DNA of 32,720 nt from Myxococcales bacterium (GCA_016793325.1 JAEUKI010000038.1:1-32720); one strand, 5' to 3'; shown: positions 24,841 to 32,330, numbered from the stretch's first letter. The notes: generated from the letters alone by a model not told the origin. Numbers and translations: made by a program.

Positions 24841-25165
24841 GGCGCGGCAGCGAGGCGCGGCAGCGAGCAGCCGCGCATTGTGCCTCGAAGACATCACGGG
24901 GCACATTCACGCGATCTATCTCGGCAGGCGTTCTCGCTCGCGCTCGAACTTCGAGACAAGCGTCGTTCGAACTCTATCTGCGCATTTGCAGGTGATCCGA
25001 AGCACACCTCCGCGACAGCTCACGTTCCTAAGTTCGAGCGCGAGCGAGAACGCCTGCGGAGCAAGCTCGAGATTACTCGCTGACTGGGTCTGCGAAGCAC
25101 AGTGCGCGGCTGCTTGCTGCCGCGCCCCGCTTGCTGCCCCGCTCGCTTGCTGCCGCGCCTCGCTC
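24841..25165. repeat. Long inverted repeat (intergenic element 2)
   Basis: The 365-bp gap between convergent genes 24198-24818 and 25184-26986 is mostly an inverted repeat. An inner perfect 28-bp pair joins 24924-24951 to 25030-25057. An outer 39-bp pair (24854-24892 with 25088-25126) has 4 mismatches. GGCGCGGCAGCGAG-type units are repeated more often in the right arm. The 78-bp loop contains TATCTGCGCATTTGCAG (24975-24991). As the genes converge it could also act as a bidirectional terminator, but no T-run follows. Confidence 0.8.
24975..24991 (+). repeat. Copy D of dispersed 17-bp motif
   Basis: TATCTGCGCATTTGCAG lies in the loop of element 2. It matches copy B at 13 of 17 positions. As with copy A (on its own strand), TCGTTCGA lies shortly upstream. 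Confidence 0.5.
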
Positions 25166-25183
25166 GTCGCCGCGCTCGTTCGC

Positions 25184-26986
25184 TCAGCGCAACACGCGCA
25201 CGTACAAGTCTGCGCCCGTGCCGTTCATGTCTTCGGCGACGAGCTGTTGATCGGTGATGAACGCCACTGCGTTTCCGTCGCCCGAGATTCTCACTTGGGT
25301 TGGTCCCACGTGCGTGCCCGCCGCTTGCGTGTTCATGCGCGTGAGATTCACCCGCTGAAGGGCGCGCGGCATGGCAGGCGTCGAGATGTCGAAGAGGTAG
25401 TAGTCGATCGCGTTGTTGGTGTCCGCGGGCTGACCTGCGATCGCAAACGCCGCGCGCGTCGCGAGGACGACGAAGCGTCCATCGTCGGACATCGTGTTGG
25501 CGAGCGGGTCGGAGGCGGGGATGGGAGGCGACGGACGAATGACGGTGTACGTGCTGCCCGAGCGCACCGAGAAGACGTACTCGCCCGTGGGCGCCACGCC
25601 GAACGCTGGCGACGTCGTCACGAAGCACGTGACGCTCGCGTCGAACGAGGCCGTCGGCCAGCGCGAGTCTGTGGTGGTACCGCTGGTGTCTGGCGAGGCG
25701 TTGAGCGTGACGGTTGCGGCGCTGTTCGTGGCGATGCGGCGGACGAAGATGTCCGTTCCGGGGTGCGTTTCTGCGACGGGGCGACGCCCGGTTCCGAACA
25801 CCATCGTGTTGCTGTCGCCGCAGAGGTCGAGGTCGCGCGAGTTGCCGAGGCTCGCGCCGAACGGCGCCACGTTGCGGGTGCCGCTGACGACGTTCTCGTA
25901 GTACGGCTCGTGCGGCTGAATCGGGATCGACGCCGAATAGAAGTCCATCGTGTCGCCCGGCCGGATCGCCGGATCGACTTGGGTCCGCGTCGAGAACGCC
26001 ATGCGTTGACCGTCGCGCGAGAAGCGAAAGAGATTGAACCCCTCGGGGTGGATCGCCGCAGGGGTGACGTGCTGCCATGTGTTCACGCGCCTCGGCGATC
26101 CGCCGCTGTCGCGGTAGTACGGCCACGGTGTGCTCGCGATGGTCGTGGCAGGCCACGCCGGCGGCGCTTCCGTGTCTCCGGGGTGCAAGCCGCGCGTGAG
26201 AAAGAGCGCTCGGTTGCCGTCTTCGGTCACGAGCGCGTTCGTGCACGCGTCCGCGCGTTGCTCTCGGCCCATCGAGTCGCGCGTCATGCCGATCTCGTCG
26301 ATCGTGTTCGTCACGAGGTCCGACGCGAAGCAACGCGGGACACGCAGCGTCGTTTCGACGACGGACGACCACGCCACGCGACGGCCTGTGCGCGTGATCG
26401 AGACGTCGAAGCTCGAGGTCGCGGCGTTCGTTCCAGGCGTCGTGATGCTCGTCTTGCTCACGAGAATCAGCCCGCTACACGACGTTCCGTCGGCGCCGAG
26501 GGTGAGGCCGCTTCCGCACACGCACTGGCGCATTCCGCCGCAGAGTTGCTGGCACGTCGCGAAGGTGCTGCAGCCGCCGTTGTTCATCGCGCAGTTGCCC
26601 ATCGCGACGCCCGCGTCCGATGGAGGCGCGACGCACGCGTCCGCGATGCCCGTGTCCGTGCGCACGTCGGGCGTCGTCGTGCCCGTGTCGGGCCGATCGT
26701 CCACGATGCCCGTGTCCGTCGCGACACCTGTGTCGCTCGTCGCGTCGATGGAGCCCGTGTCTTCGATCGTGTCCGTCGCGACGATGTCCGTCTGCGCGGT
26801 GTCCGCCTGTGCGGTGTCCGTCGGCGCGGTGTCCGTCGGCGTATTTGCGATGTCTTGCATCGATGCATCGACCACATCGGATCCCGGACTCGTCGCCGAC
26901 GTGCAGCTCGTGCAGAGCCCCAGCAGCGCGCTCGAGGCAACCAGCGCACGCCGAGGCGATCGGTGTTTTCGTGTGTGTGTGTTCAT
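25184..26986 (-). CDS. TolB-like beta-propeller lipoprotein, paralogue 1
   Basis: The 600-residue protein has an export signal (residues 1-28, with Cys25 and Cys28 in LCTSC, a non-ideal lipobox). A Thr/Asp-rich linker (about 45-125, DTAQ/DTG/TDTG units) leads to an EGF-like Cys-rich motif, CAMNNGGCSTFATCQQLCGG. The C-terminal part (about 185-600) is a TolB/WD40-like propeller: TGRRVAWSSVVETTLR, TEDGNRALFLTRG, SRDGQRMAFSTR, CGDSNTMVFGTGRR, SDDGRFVVLATR and SGDGNAVAFITDQQLVAEDM, ending LYVRVLR. It is a close paralogue of the gene at 27415, especially over the propeller, so the pair arose by tandem duplication. A palindromic element lies 40 bp upstream of the ATG. The role is presumably surface binding; no ligand is known. 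Confidence 0.85.
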   Translation of the reverse strand: MNTHTRKHRSPRRALVASSALLGLCTSCTSATSPGSDVVDASMQDIANTPTDTAPTDTAQADTAQTDIVATDTIEDTGSIDATSDTGVATDTGIVDDRPDTGTTTPDVRTDTGIADACVAPPSDAGVAMGNCAMNNGGCSTFATCQQLCGGMRQCVCGSGLTLGADGTSCSGLILVSKTSITTPGTNAATSSFDVSITRTGRRVAWSSVVETTLRVPRCFASDLVTNTIDEIGMTRDSMGREQRADACTNALVTEDGNRALFLTRGLHPGDTEAPPAWPATTIASTPWPYYRDSGGSPRRVNTWQHVTPAAIHPEGFNLFRFSRDGQRMAFSTRTQVDPAIRPGDTMDFYSASIPIQPHEPYYENVVSGTRNVAPFGASLGNSRDLDLCGDSNTMVFGTGRRPVAETHPGTDIFVRRIATNSAATVTLNASPDTSGTTTDSRWPTASFDASVTCFVTTSPAFGVAPTGEYVFSVRSGSTYTVIRPSPPIPASDPLANTMSDDGRFVVLATRAAFAIAGQPADTNNAIDYYLFDISTPAMPRALQRVNLTRMNTQAAGTHVGPTQVRISGDGNAVAFITDQQLVAEDMNGTGADLYVRVLR

Positions 26987-27023
26987 CGGTGTGATGCATG
27001 AGACCGGCGGTTCGATCCGACGC

Positions 27024-27040
27024 CTATAGAGGAAGCTCTA
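27024..27040 (-). promoter_or_regulatory. Palindromic element upstream of propeller paralogue 1
   Basis: The minus strand reads TAGAGCTTCCTCTATAG. Its palindromic core (TAGAG-N4-CTCTA, 27027-27040) begins 40 bp upstream of the ATG at 26986. It matches the elements at 10287 and 29267 in sequence and spacing. Confidence 0.65.
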
Positions 27041-27082
27041 CTGCGGGGTTTCTTTCCGCGGGCACCACGCGAGAGCGGCTCC

Positions 27083-27272
27083 GCCTTCCGTTGGCTGCAC
27101 GCCACACGACGGTCCCGGGATACTTCCCAGGAGCTGGCTCGATGCGTGTCGTCCTTCCAACGGGGCGTCGATGGATTTCGCGACGCCTTCCGTTGGCGAC
27201 ACGCCACACGACGGTCCCGGGATTCTTCCCAGGAGCTGGCTCGATGCGTGTCGTCCTTCCAACGGGGCGTCG
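27083..27272. repeat. Two tandem copies of an 88-bp unit (102-bp period)
   Basis: Copies at about 27083-27170 and 27185-27272 differ by only a few bases, for example CGGGATACTTCC versus CGGGATTCTTCC. Each unit starts CGCCTTCCGTTGG and ends CCAACGGGGCG, so its ends can pair into an 11-bp stem with a 2-base bulge. The 428-bp gap between the propeller paralogues (26987-27414) otherwise holds the palindromic element at 27024 and no gene that I can support. Confidence 0.75.
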
Positions 27273-27414
27273 CGATCGGCGAACGCCCCCGTCGATCGCG
27301 TGGGAGATCTCGAGCAGCGAGCAGAGGGTGCGCATGCGCCCGTTGCATGCGCTCGCTTCCCGCGCTCGCAGCGCCCGTGTTGCTCGATATGGACTCGTCG
27401 CCGCGCTCGTTCGC

Positions 27415-29229
27415 TCAGCGCAACACGCGCACGTACAAGTCTGCGCCCGCGCCGTTGATGTCCTCGGGGACGAGCTGTTGATCGGTGATGAACGCCACTG
27501 CGTTTCCGTCGCCCGAGATTCTCACTTGGGTTGGTCCCACGTGCGTGCCCGCCGCTTGATCGCCGGTGCGCGTGAGGTTCACGCGCTGAAGGGGGCGCGG
27601 CGCGGCGGGATTCATGATGTCGAAGAGGTAGTAGTCGGTCGCGTTGTTGCTATCGATCGCCTGACCGGCGATCGGAAAGTTCGCGCGCGTCGCGAGGACG
27701 ACGAACCGTCCATCGTCGGACATCGTGTTGGCGAGCGGGTCGACGGCGGGGATGGGAGGCGACGGACGAATGACGGTGTACGTGCTGCCCGAGCGCACCG
27801 AGAAGACGTACTCGCCCGTGGACGCCACGCCGAACGCCGGCGAATTCGTCACGAAGCACGTGACGCTCGCGTCGAACGAGGCGGTCGGAACGCGCGAATC
27901 TGTGTTGGTACCGCTGGTGTCGGGTGATGCGTTGAGCGTGACAGTCGAAGCCATGTTCGTGGCGATGCGGCGGACGAAGATGTCCGTTCCGGGGTGCGTT
28001 TCTGCGACGGGGCGACGCCCGGTTCCGAACACCATCGTGTTGCTGTCGCCGCAGAGGTCGAAGTCGCGCGAGTTGGACAGTCCCGCGCCGAACGGCGCGA
28101 TCATCCGTGTCCCGCTGACGACGTTCTCGTAGTACGGCTCGTGGAGCTGAATCGGAATCGACGCCGAGTAGAAGTCCATGCTGTCGCCCGGTCGCAGCAT
28201 TGGATCCACTTGCGAGCGCGTCGAGAACGCCATGCGCTGGCCGTCGCGCGAGAAGCGAAAGAGATTGAAGTTCTCCATGTGGAGCTGCGTCGACGCGAGG
28301 TGCTGCCAGGTGTTCACGCGCCTCGGCGCTCCGCCGCCGTCGCGGTAGTACGGCCACACCGTGTTGAAGATCGTCGACATGGGCCACGGCGGCGGCGCTT
28401 CTGGGTCTCCCGGGTGCACGCCGCGCACGAGAAACAACGCGCGACTTCCGTCTTCGGTCACCATCCCGGTGGAGCACGCCTCCGGGCGCTGCTCGCGACC
28501 CATGGCGTCGCGCGTCATGCCGATCTCGTCGATCGTGTTGGTCGCGAGGTCCGACGCGTAGCATCGCAGCGCGCGGAGCGTCGTTTCGACGACGGACGAC
28601 CACGCCACGCGACGGCCGTTGCGCGTAATCGAGACATCCTGGCTCGCGGTGGCGGAGTTCGTTCCAGGCATCGTGATGCTCGTCTTGCTGACGAGGATGA
28701 GGCCTGTGCACGACGCTCCGTCCGCGCCGAGGGTGAGCCCGTTGGTGCACGTGCAGCGACGCGTTCCGTCGCAGAATTGCTGGCACGTCGCGAAGTTGCT
28801 GCAGCCGCCGTTGTTCATCGCGCAGCTGCCCATCGCGATGCCCGCGTCCGATCCCGACGGAGGCGCGACACACGAATCCCCGATGCCCGTGTCCGTACGC
28901 ACGTCGGGCGGCGGCGCGCTCGTGTCTGCGCGATCGTCCACGATGCCCGTGTCCGTCGCGACGCCCGTGTCGGTGGTCGCGTCCATCGCGTCGAGGGAGA
29001 TCGTGTCGTCGGTGGTGTCCACCGCGGTGATGTCCGTCGGCGTGCTGTCCTGCCGCGCGTCGGCGGCGTCTTGCGCGGCGCCATCGGTGACGTCCATCCC
29101 CGGATTCGTCGCAGGAACAAACCGAAAGCACGCCCCCATCAGCGTGCTCGACGCCGCCAGCAGCGCGATCCGCGCGGAGGACTGCATCGTGAAGCAAGTT
29201 GAACGGCAGTTTCGTGTGCGCGTGTTCAT
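27415..29229 (-). CDS. TolB-like beta-propeller lipoprotein, paralogue 2
   Basis: The 604-residue protein has an export signal ending in LMGAC (Cys34) as a lipobox. An Asp/Thr-rich linker, again with TDTG units (TPTDITAVDTTDDTISLDAM), is followed by an EGF-like motif (CAMNNGGCSNFATCQQFCDG, then CTCTNGL). The TolB-like propeller (about 190-604) is nearly collinear with paralogue 1 and ends in the same LYVRVLR. The N-terminal linkers differ much more than the propellers, so the propeller is under constraint. The nearly identical stretch between the two genes starts about 20 bp beyond the stop codons (27394 and 25163). It lies 110 bp downstream of the beta'-like gene on the same strand and carries the palindromic element 40 bp before its ATG. 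Its function is unknown. Confidence 0.85.
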   Translation of the reverse strand: MNTRTRNCRSTCFTMQSSARIALLAASSTLMGACFRFVPATNPGMDVTDGAAQDAADARQDSTPTDITAVDTTDDTISLDAMDATTDTGVATDTGIVDDRADTSAPPPDVRTDTGIGDSCVAPPSGSDAGIAMGSCAMNNGGCSNFATCQQFCDGTRRCTCTNGLTLGADGASCTGLILVSKTSITMPGTNSATASQDVSITRNGRRVAWSSVVETTLRALRCYASDLATNTIDEIGMTRDAMGREQRPEACSTGMVTEDGSRALFLVRGVHPGDPEAPPPWPMSTIFNTVWPYYRDGGGAPRRVNTWQHLASTQLHMENFNLFRFSRDGQRMAFSTRSQVDPMLRPGDSMDFYSASIPIQLHEPYYENVVSGTRMIAPFGAGLSNSRDFDLCGDSNTMVFGTGRRPVAETHPGTDIFVRRIATNMASTVTLNASPDTSGTNTDSRVPTASFDASVTCFVTNSPAFGVASTGEYVFSVRSGSTYTVIRPSPPIPAVDPLANTMSDDGRFVVLATRANFPIAGQAIDSNNATDYYLFDIMNPAAPRPLQRVNLTRTGDQAAGTHVGPTQVRISGDGNAVAFITDQQLVPEDINGAGADLYVRVLR

Positions 29230-29266
29230 GAGCGTGCCCCATGGGACCGCCTCTTCCGGCGGGCTC

Positions 29267-29283
29267 CAATAGAGAAAGCTCTA
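29267..29283 (-). promoter_or_regulatory. Palindromic element upstream of propeller paralogue 2
   Basis: The minus strand reads TAGAGCTTTCTCTATTG, with its palindromic core at 29270-29283, 40 bp before the ATG at 29229. It lies between the beta'-like gene (stop at 29340) and paralogue 2, so paralogue 2 probably has its own promoter here. Confidence 0.65.
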
Positions 29284-29339
29284 TGTCCCGACGATGGGTC
29301 GAGGTTTGTCGACCGCCATAGCGCCCTCGGCAAGCGCGT

Positions 29340-30353
29340 TCAGCGGTCGTCCGCGGGCGGCGTTCGCGCGAACCCCGCGGCGAAGAGCGTTCGGTCCAAG
29401 GCTGCGAGCGCGGGCTCCGAGGCGTCGTGTTGCGCGGCTCGGACCCGCGCGGCGCACAGGTCGCGCAGTCGTCGGCCCGATCGGCGCGCGTTCGAGGGCG
29501 TTCCGAAGAGGGCGCGCGTCGCTTCGCGGAGCTGCGAGGCTTCGAACGCGCGGAGCACCAGGGGCGCTTCGTCTTCGATCGATTCGCGCAGGCGCTGGGA
29601 GCAACGGACGACCTCCACGAGCAGCGCGTCCATCGCGCGCGGCCGTGCGAACAGCGCGCGAACGTCTTCGGGCGTCTCGCGTTCGAGGCCCCAACCCTCC
29701 TCGCGCGCCCGCGCGGACAGCGCGTCGAGGTCCGGCTGCACGTCGGCGAAGTCGTCGACGTTCTCGCGGAGCGCTGGCGGAAGCACCGCGATCACGTCGA
29801 TCCAACGGGACGCGCGGTGACTGCGCTCGGTGTGCGCGCGAAGGGCCCACGGGCCGCGGACGCCGTCGTCGAGCGCGCTGTCGTCGTCCATCGACGAAGC
29901 CAAGGATCGCACCGCACCGCCCACCATCACAGCCGAGCCCGCGTACACAGCGTCGAACGACGCGCGATCGAGCCCGCTCTCTTCGATCACCGCGTCTTCG
30001 AGCCACGGGTGCGGAACCGGCGCTGCGAGCGCGATGTGCCCGAACCGCTCTCCGCGAACGCGCGCGGACTCGATGAGGACGCCGCACTTTTCACAGGTGA
30101 TCCCGCGGTGCTGCGCGCCTCGGTACTTTCCGCAGAGGCACGAGAGCTCGATGAACGGTCCGAACACGCGCGCGCAGCGGACGCCTCCGCGCTCGGGCAT
30201 CATGGTGCGCGCGTAGAACGCCGTCGGGTGCGTGACGGCGCCGGAGGACCATGAATTCGTGGGCGGCGTGACGATCGGGTACACGCGCGTGCCTTCGATC
30301 ACGACGTGCTCACGTTCGCGATCGGGCGCTGGGTTCGGGCGAACGCCGTCCAT
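29340..30353 (-). CDS. Stand-alone paralogue of RNA polymerase beta' N-terminal region (ZBD plus clamp helices)
   Basis: The 337-residue protein aligns, from memory, with about residues 30-305 of E. coli RpoC. Residues 33-64 (NSWSSGAVTHPTAFYARTMM, PERGGVRCARVFGP) match the WS.GEV..PET..YRT..PE..GLFC.RIFGP start. The zinc site is intact: CLCGKYRGAQHRG with Cys72 and Cys74, and CEKCG with Cys87 and Cys90. It is followed by RVRGERFGHIALAAPVPHPW. IDVIAVLPPALREN (185-198) matches the LPVLPPDLR block. Residues 244-283 match the clamp-helix coiled coil that binds sigma region 2. The protein ends before the switch and catalytic barrel regions, so it cannot be a polymerase subunit by itself. A true rpoC would be about 1,400 residues. 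TACCCT lies 8 nt before the ATG. It probably acts as a clamp mimic; function is inference. Confidence 0.85.
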   Translation of the reverse strand: MDGVRPNPAPDREREHVVIEGTRVYPIVTPPTNSWSSGAVTHPTAFYARTMMPERGGVRCARVFGPFIELSCLCGKYRGAQHRGITCEKCGVLIESARVRGERFGHIALAAPVPHPWLEDAVIEESGLDRASFDAVYAGSAVMVGGAVRSLASSMDDDSALDDGVRGPWALRAHTERSHRASRWIDVIAVLPPALRENVDDFADVQPDLDALSARAREEGWGLERETPEDVRALFARPRAMDALLVEVVRCSQRLRESIEDEAPLVLRAFEASQLREATRALFGTPSNARRSGRRLRDLCAARVRAAQHDASEPALAALDRTLFAAGFARTPPADDR

Positions 30354-30361
30354 GACCGAAG

Positions 30362-30367
30362 AGGGTA
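30362..30367 (-). promoter_or_regulatory. Putative -10 box of beta'-like gene
   Basis: The minus strand reads TACCCT, 8 nt before the ATG at 30353. No Shine-Dalgarno sequence is seen in between, consistent with a leaderless or very short leader. Confidence 0.35.
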
Positions 30368-30522
30368 GTCGAGCTCGGGCGCGATGGCGTGGCGCGCTGC
30401 GGCGCTCGGCATCGCGCGCGCTCGCACCGCCGTTGTGCTACCCATCGTTCGTCTCGTCGTCGGGGGAACGTCACGTGCTCGCTCCTCCGGCGATGCAGCA
30501 TCGACAAGCAGGAGAACGGACG

Positions 30523-30996
30523 ATGACGGTGAAGCGAATGGCGTGGGTGATGATCGCAGCGAGCGCAGCGCTCGCGAGCGCGTGTGGAACGCCGAATCCC
30601 CTCGTGGGCCGGTGGACCTCGACGCAGATGTTTCCGCCTGCGGGCGCGGGGCAGCCCGGTGAGATGGGGACGATCGTCGTGACGGCGGACTTCGGCGCGG
30701 ACAACTCGTACAGCGCGACGTTGATGGGCAACGGTGGTTGCTCGGGCTCGCTGCAGCTCAGCGGGTACAAGATCACGCTGACGCCTTCGACGGCGACGTC
30801 GGGCTCGTTCTCGGTCTCGACGCTCGGAACGTGCTCGGGTGGTCCGATCATGTGCTCCTTCGGCGGACGCATGGTTCCGCTCGCGAGCTGCGACTCGGCG
30901 ACCGGCAACCCCATGGGAATGCCCTCGCAGTACGTCCTCAGCTCCGACGGCCGCACCGCCACCATCGGCGGCGGGATGTACACGCGCGTGAACTGA
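30523..30996 (+). CDS. Small putative lipoprotein (lipocalin-like layout)
   Basis: The 157-residue product starts at an ATG with GGAGA seven bases upstream. The signal MTVKRMAWVMIAASAALASA is followed by Cys21 (LASAC lipobox). The mature part begins NPLVGRWTSTQMF, then has beta strands (GTIVVTADFGADNSYSATLM, SLQLSGYKITLTPSTATSG, SFSVSTLGTC) with cysteines in GGCSGS, GTCSGGPIMCSF and ASCDS. It closes with QYVLSSDGRTATIGGGMYTRVN. The GRW start and late SSDGRT strand resemble small lipocalin-like exported proteins of this phylum, but no ligand or name can be assigned. It lies 169 bp from the divergent beta'-like gene. Confidence 0.75.
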   Translation: MTVKRMAWVMIAASAALASACGTPNPLVGRWTSTQMFPPAGAGQPGEMGTIVVTADFGADNSYSATLMGNGGCSGSLQLSGYKITLTPSTATSGSFSVSTLGTCSGGPIMCSFGGRMVPLASCDSATGNPMGMPSQYVLSSDGRTATIGGGMYTRVN

Positions 30997-31010
30997 GCGC
31001 GGGGTGACGC

Positions 31011-31100
31011 AGCAGCGGCGGTGAGGGAGGGAGAGCTTCGTGTGTCGCAGCGGCGGCGGTGAGAGGGCTTCGTGTGTCGCAGCGGCGGCGCTGAGGCAGA
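31011..31100. repeat. Short tandem repeat, 32-bp period
   Basis: CTTCGTGTGTCGCAGCGGCG occurs at 31036 and again at 31068, with partial copies of the GCAGCGGCGG core on both sides. This fills part of the 217-bp gap before the next gene; no other feature is seen there. Confidence 0.6.
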
Positions 31101-31213
31101 GCCTCCGCGCATCGCTCGGGCTTCGCCCGAATCGGCCCGACGGGCCGATGGATGGTTGCGTTGGGATGCCGCGCAATACGAAGGTCGCGTGCGAGTCAGC
31201 GCGCTCGACGCGG

Positions 31214-31720
31214 ATGTGCGCAAAGGCGACAGCGGATTGTGAATTGGCTATCGCGCTGGGTGTGCTTCGACTGTGCGCGTTGCTGTGGGTCGTCGTCGCG
31301 GCGGGGTGTGTCGATCGCGCGTACGCGCAGAGCGCGCCGGCTTCGGACGCGGGAACACAGCGTCGTGTCCCGCGCTATCGGATCACGGCACCGCGCGGAG
31401 ACGCAGACGCGGATCGCGCGCGGCTCGTTCGAGAGGCGCAGCGCTCGCCGACGCGGCTCCTGTTGGTGTTGGGAGGCAGCTCGGACGGAGGCCGGGTGTT
31501 GTCCGACTCGTTCGCGCGCGAACCGACCGGCGACGTGCTCGGCGCCGTGCCTCCCGAGGGGCCGGGGTTCGGTCGAATGCACGAGCCGATCGCGCGCGGC
31601 AATCTCGCCAGCCCCGACGGTGGAACGATCGTTCGCGCCGACGCAGGCGCGCTCGCGCAGCCCGACGCCGCGCCATCTGCGCGCGGGGATCGCGTGCGAC
31701 GCGTGACTCCGTCGCGGTGA
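31214..31720 (+). CDS. Hypothetical exported protein
   Basis: The 168-residue product has a hydrophobic stretch, LAIALGVLRLCALLWVVVAA, followed by Cys32 in VAAGC (lipobox) or cleavage after AYA. The mature part is rich in Asp, Arg, Gly and Pro (DADADRARLVREAQRS, TRLLLVLGGSSDGGRVLSDS, GDVLGAVPPEGPGFGR) and looks largely disordered. No family is recognised. The start is uncertain: ATG at 31214 (MCAKATADCE) and GTG at 31262, just before the hydrophobic core, are both possible. A longer open frame to 31040 passes through the tandem repeat. Confidence that it is a real gene is moderate, resting on the signal peptide and the GC-rich codon pattern. Confidence 0.5.
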   Translation: MCAKATADCELAIALGVLRLCALLWVVVAAGCVDRAYAQSAPASDAGTQRRVPRYRITAPRGDADADRARLVREAQRSPTRLLLVLGGSSDGGRVLSDSFAREPTGDVLGAVPPEGPGFGRMHEPIARGNLASPDGGTIVRADAGALAQPDAAPSARGDRVRRVTPSR

Positions 31721-31814
31721 ATCTGCGGCTCAGTGCCTCCTCTGAGCGTGTTTGTACTGAAAATCATCGGTCCGATCGATTTGGTTGTTTTACATGGAGC
31801 CGTCGCAACTGTGG

Positions 31815-31820
31815 TACGCT
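31815..31820 (+). promoter_or_regulatory. Putative -10 box of STAS/SpoIIAA-like gene
   Basis: TACGCT is preceded by TG (TGGTACGCT) and ends 8 nt before the ATG at 31829. TTTACA lies 20 nt upstream (31789-31794) within a stretch unusually AT-rich for this window (about 31745-31800). Confidence 0.4.
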
Positions 31821-31828
31821 GCTGCGTT

Positions 31829-32263
31829 ATGGCATCGCGTGAAGAGGTCATCGTCGCGGGACAAGTGTGGGAGTCGCCGACGATCACGGTGGACGGCCGG
31901 GGCTTTCCGCTGGTGGTGACGCGCTATCGCGGCGCGGTGACGCACTCGGACTTCGAGCGCCATCTTCGCGTGATGTCGTCGTCGATGCGCATCGGGCAGA
32001 AGACCGCGGTGATCCTCGACACGACCGAGGGCGCCGCGCGCAGCGCAGAGTCGATGAAGGCGCTTCGCGATTGGCTCGACCGCGAGCGAGAGCTGATGCG
32101 CACGCAGGTGATCGGGCTGGCGCTGGTGATTCCGAGCGCGGCGGTGCGATTTCTGCTCACGAAGATGATGCTCGTCGTCGAGATGCCGTACCCGTACGAG
32201 GTCGTCGATTCGTACACAGCGGGCCTCGCGTACGCGCGGAAGCAGCTCGCGCTGATGGCGTGA
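31829..32263 (+). CDS. STAS/SpoIIAA-like cytoplasmic protein
   Basis: The 144-residue protein lacks a signal peptide. It has a strand-helix pattern, ITVDGRGFPLVVTRYRGAVT, SDFERHLRVMSSSMRIGQKT, AVILDTTEGAARSAESMKAL and RDWLDRERELMRTQVIGLAL. VIPSAAVRFLLTKMMLVVEM and PYPYEVVDSYTAGLAYARKQ follow. This resembles SpoIIAA/STAS-like proteins, as seen in other myxobacteria, where the DTT/DMS turn position may carry a regulatory phosphosite. Here Thr in LDTT is the candidate; the phosphorylation is inference. The ATG at 31829 is preferred over an upstream GTG (31733), because the earlier frame codes for an unconvincing hydrophobic leader across the AT-rich promoter. It is followed by a repeat-rich gap. 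Confidence 0.75.
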   Translation: MASREEVIVAGQVWESPTITVDGRGFPLVVTRYRGAVTHSDFERHLRVMSSSMRIGQKTAVILDTTEGAARSAESMKALRDWLDRERELMRTQVIGLALVIPSAAVRFLLTKMMLVVEMPYPYEVVDSYTAGLAYARKQLALMA

Positions 32264-32330
32264 GTCGAGTGTGCAGGGCGTGAGCGCAAAGCGGCCCCCA
32301 CCCGGCGCTGCCGCGCGCCCCGCCCCCGCC

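Noticed and set aside
24819..25183. Simple rho-independent terminator
   Set aside because: The inverted repeat arms are long and no T-run follows either arm, so termination is only a possibility.
24062..27001. Very long plus-strand open frame opposite propeller paralogue 1
   Set aside because: Arg/Val/His-rich antisense artefact of a GC-rich coding gene. The minus strand encodes a recognisable paralogous protein with a signal peptide.
27083..27272. CRISPR-like repeat-spacer arrangement
   Set aside because: Only two copies, 88-bp units with a 14-bp gap, and no cas genes. The units are too long and self-complementary at both ends.
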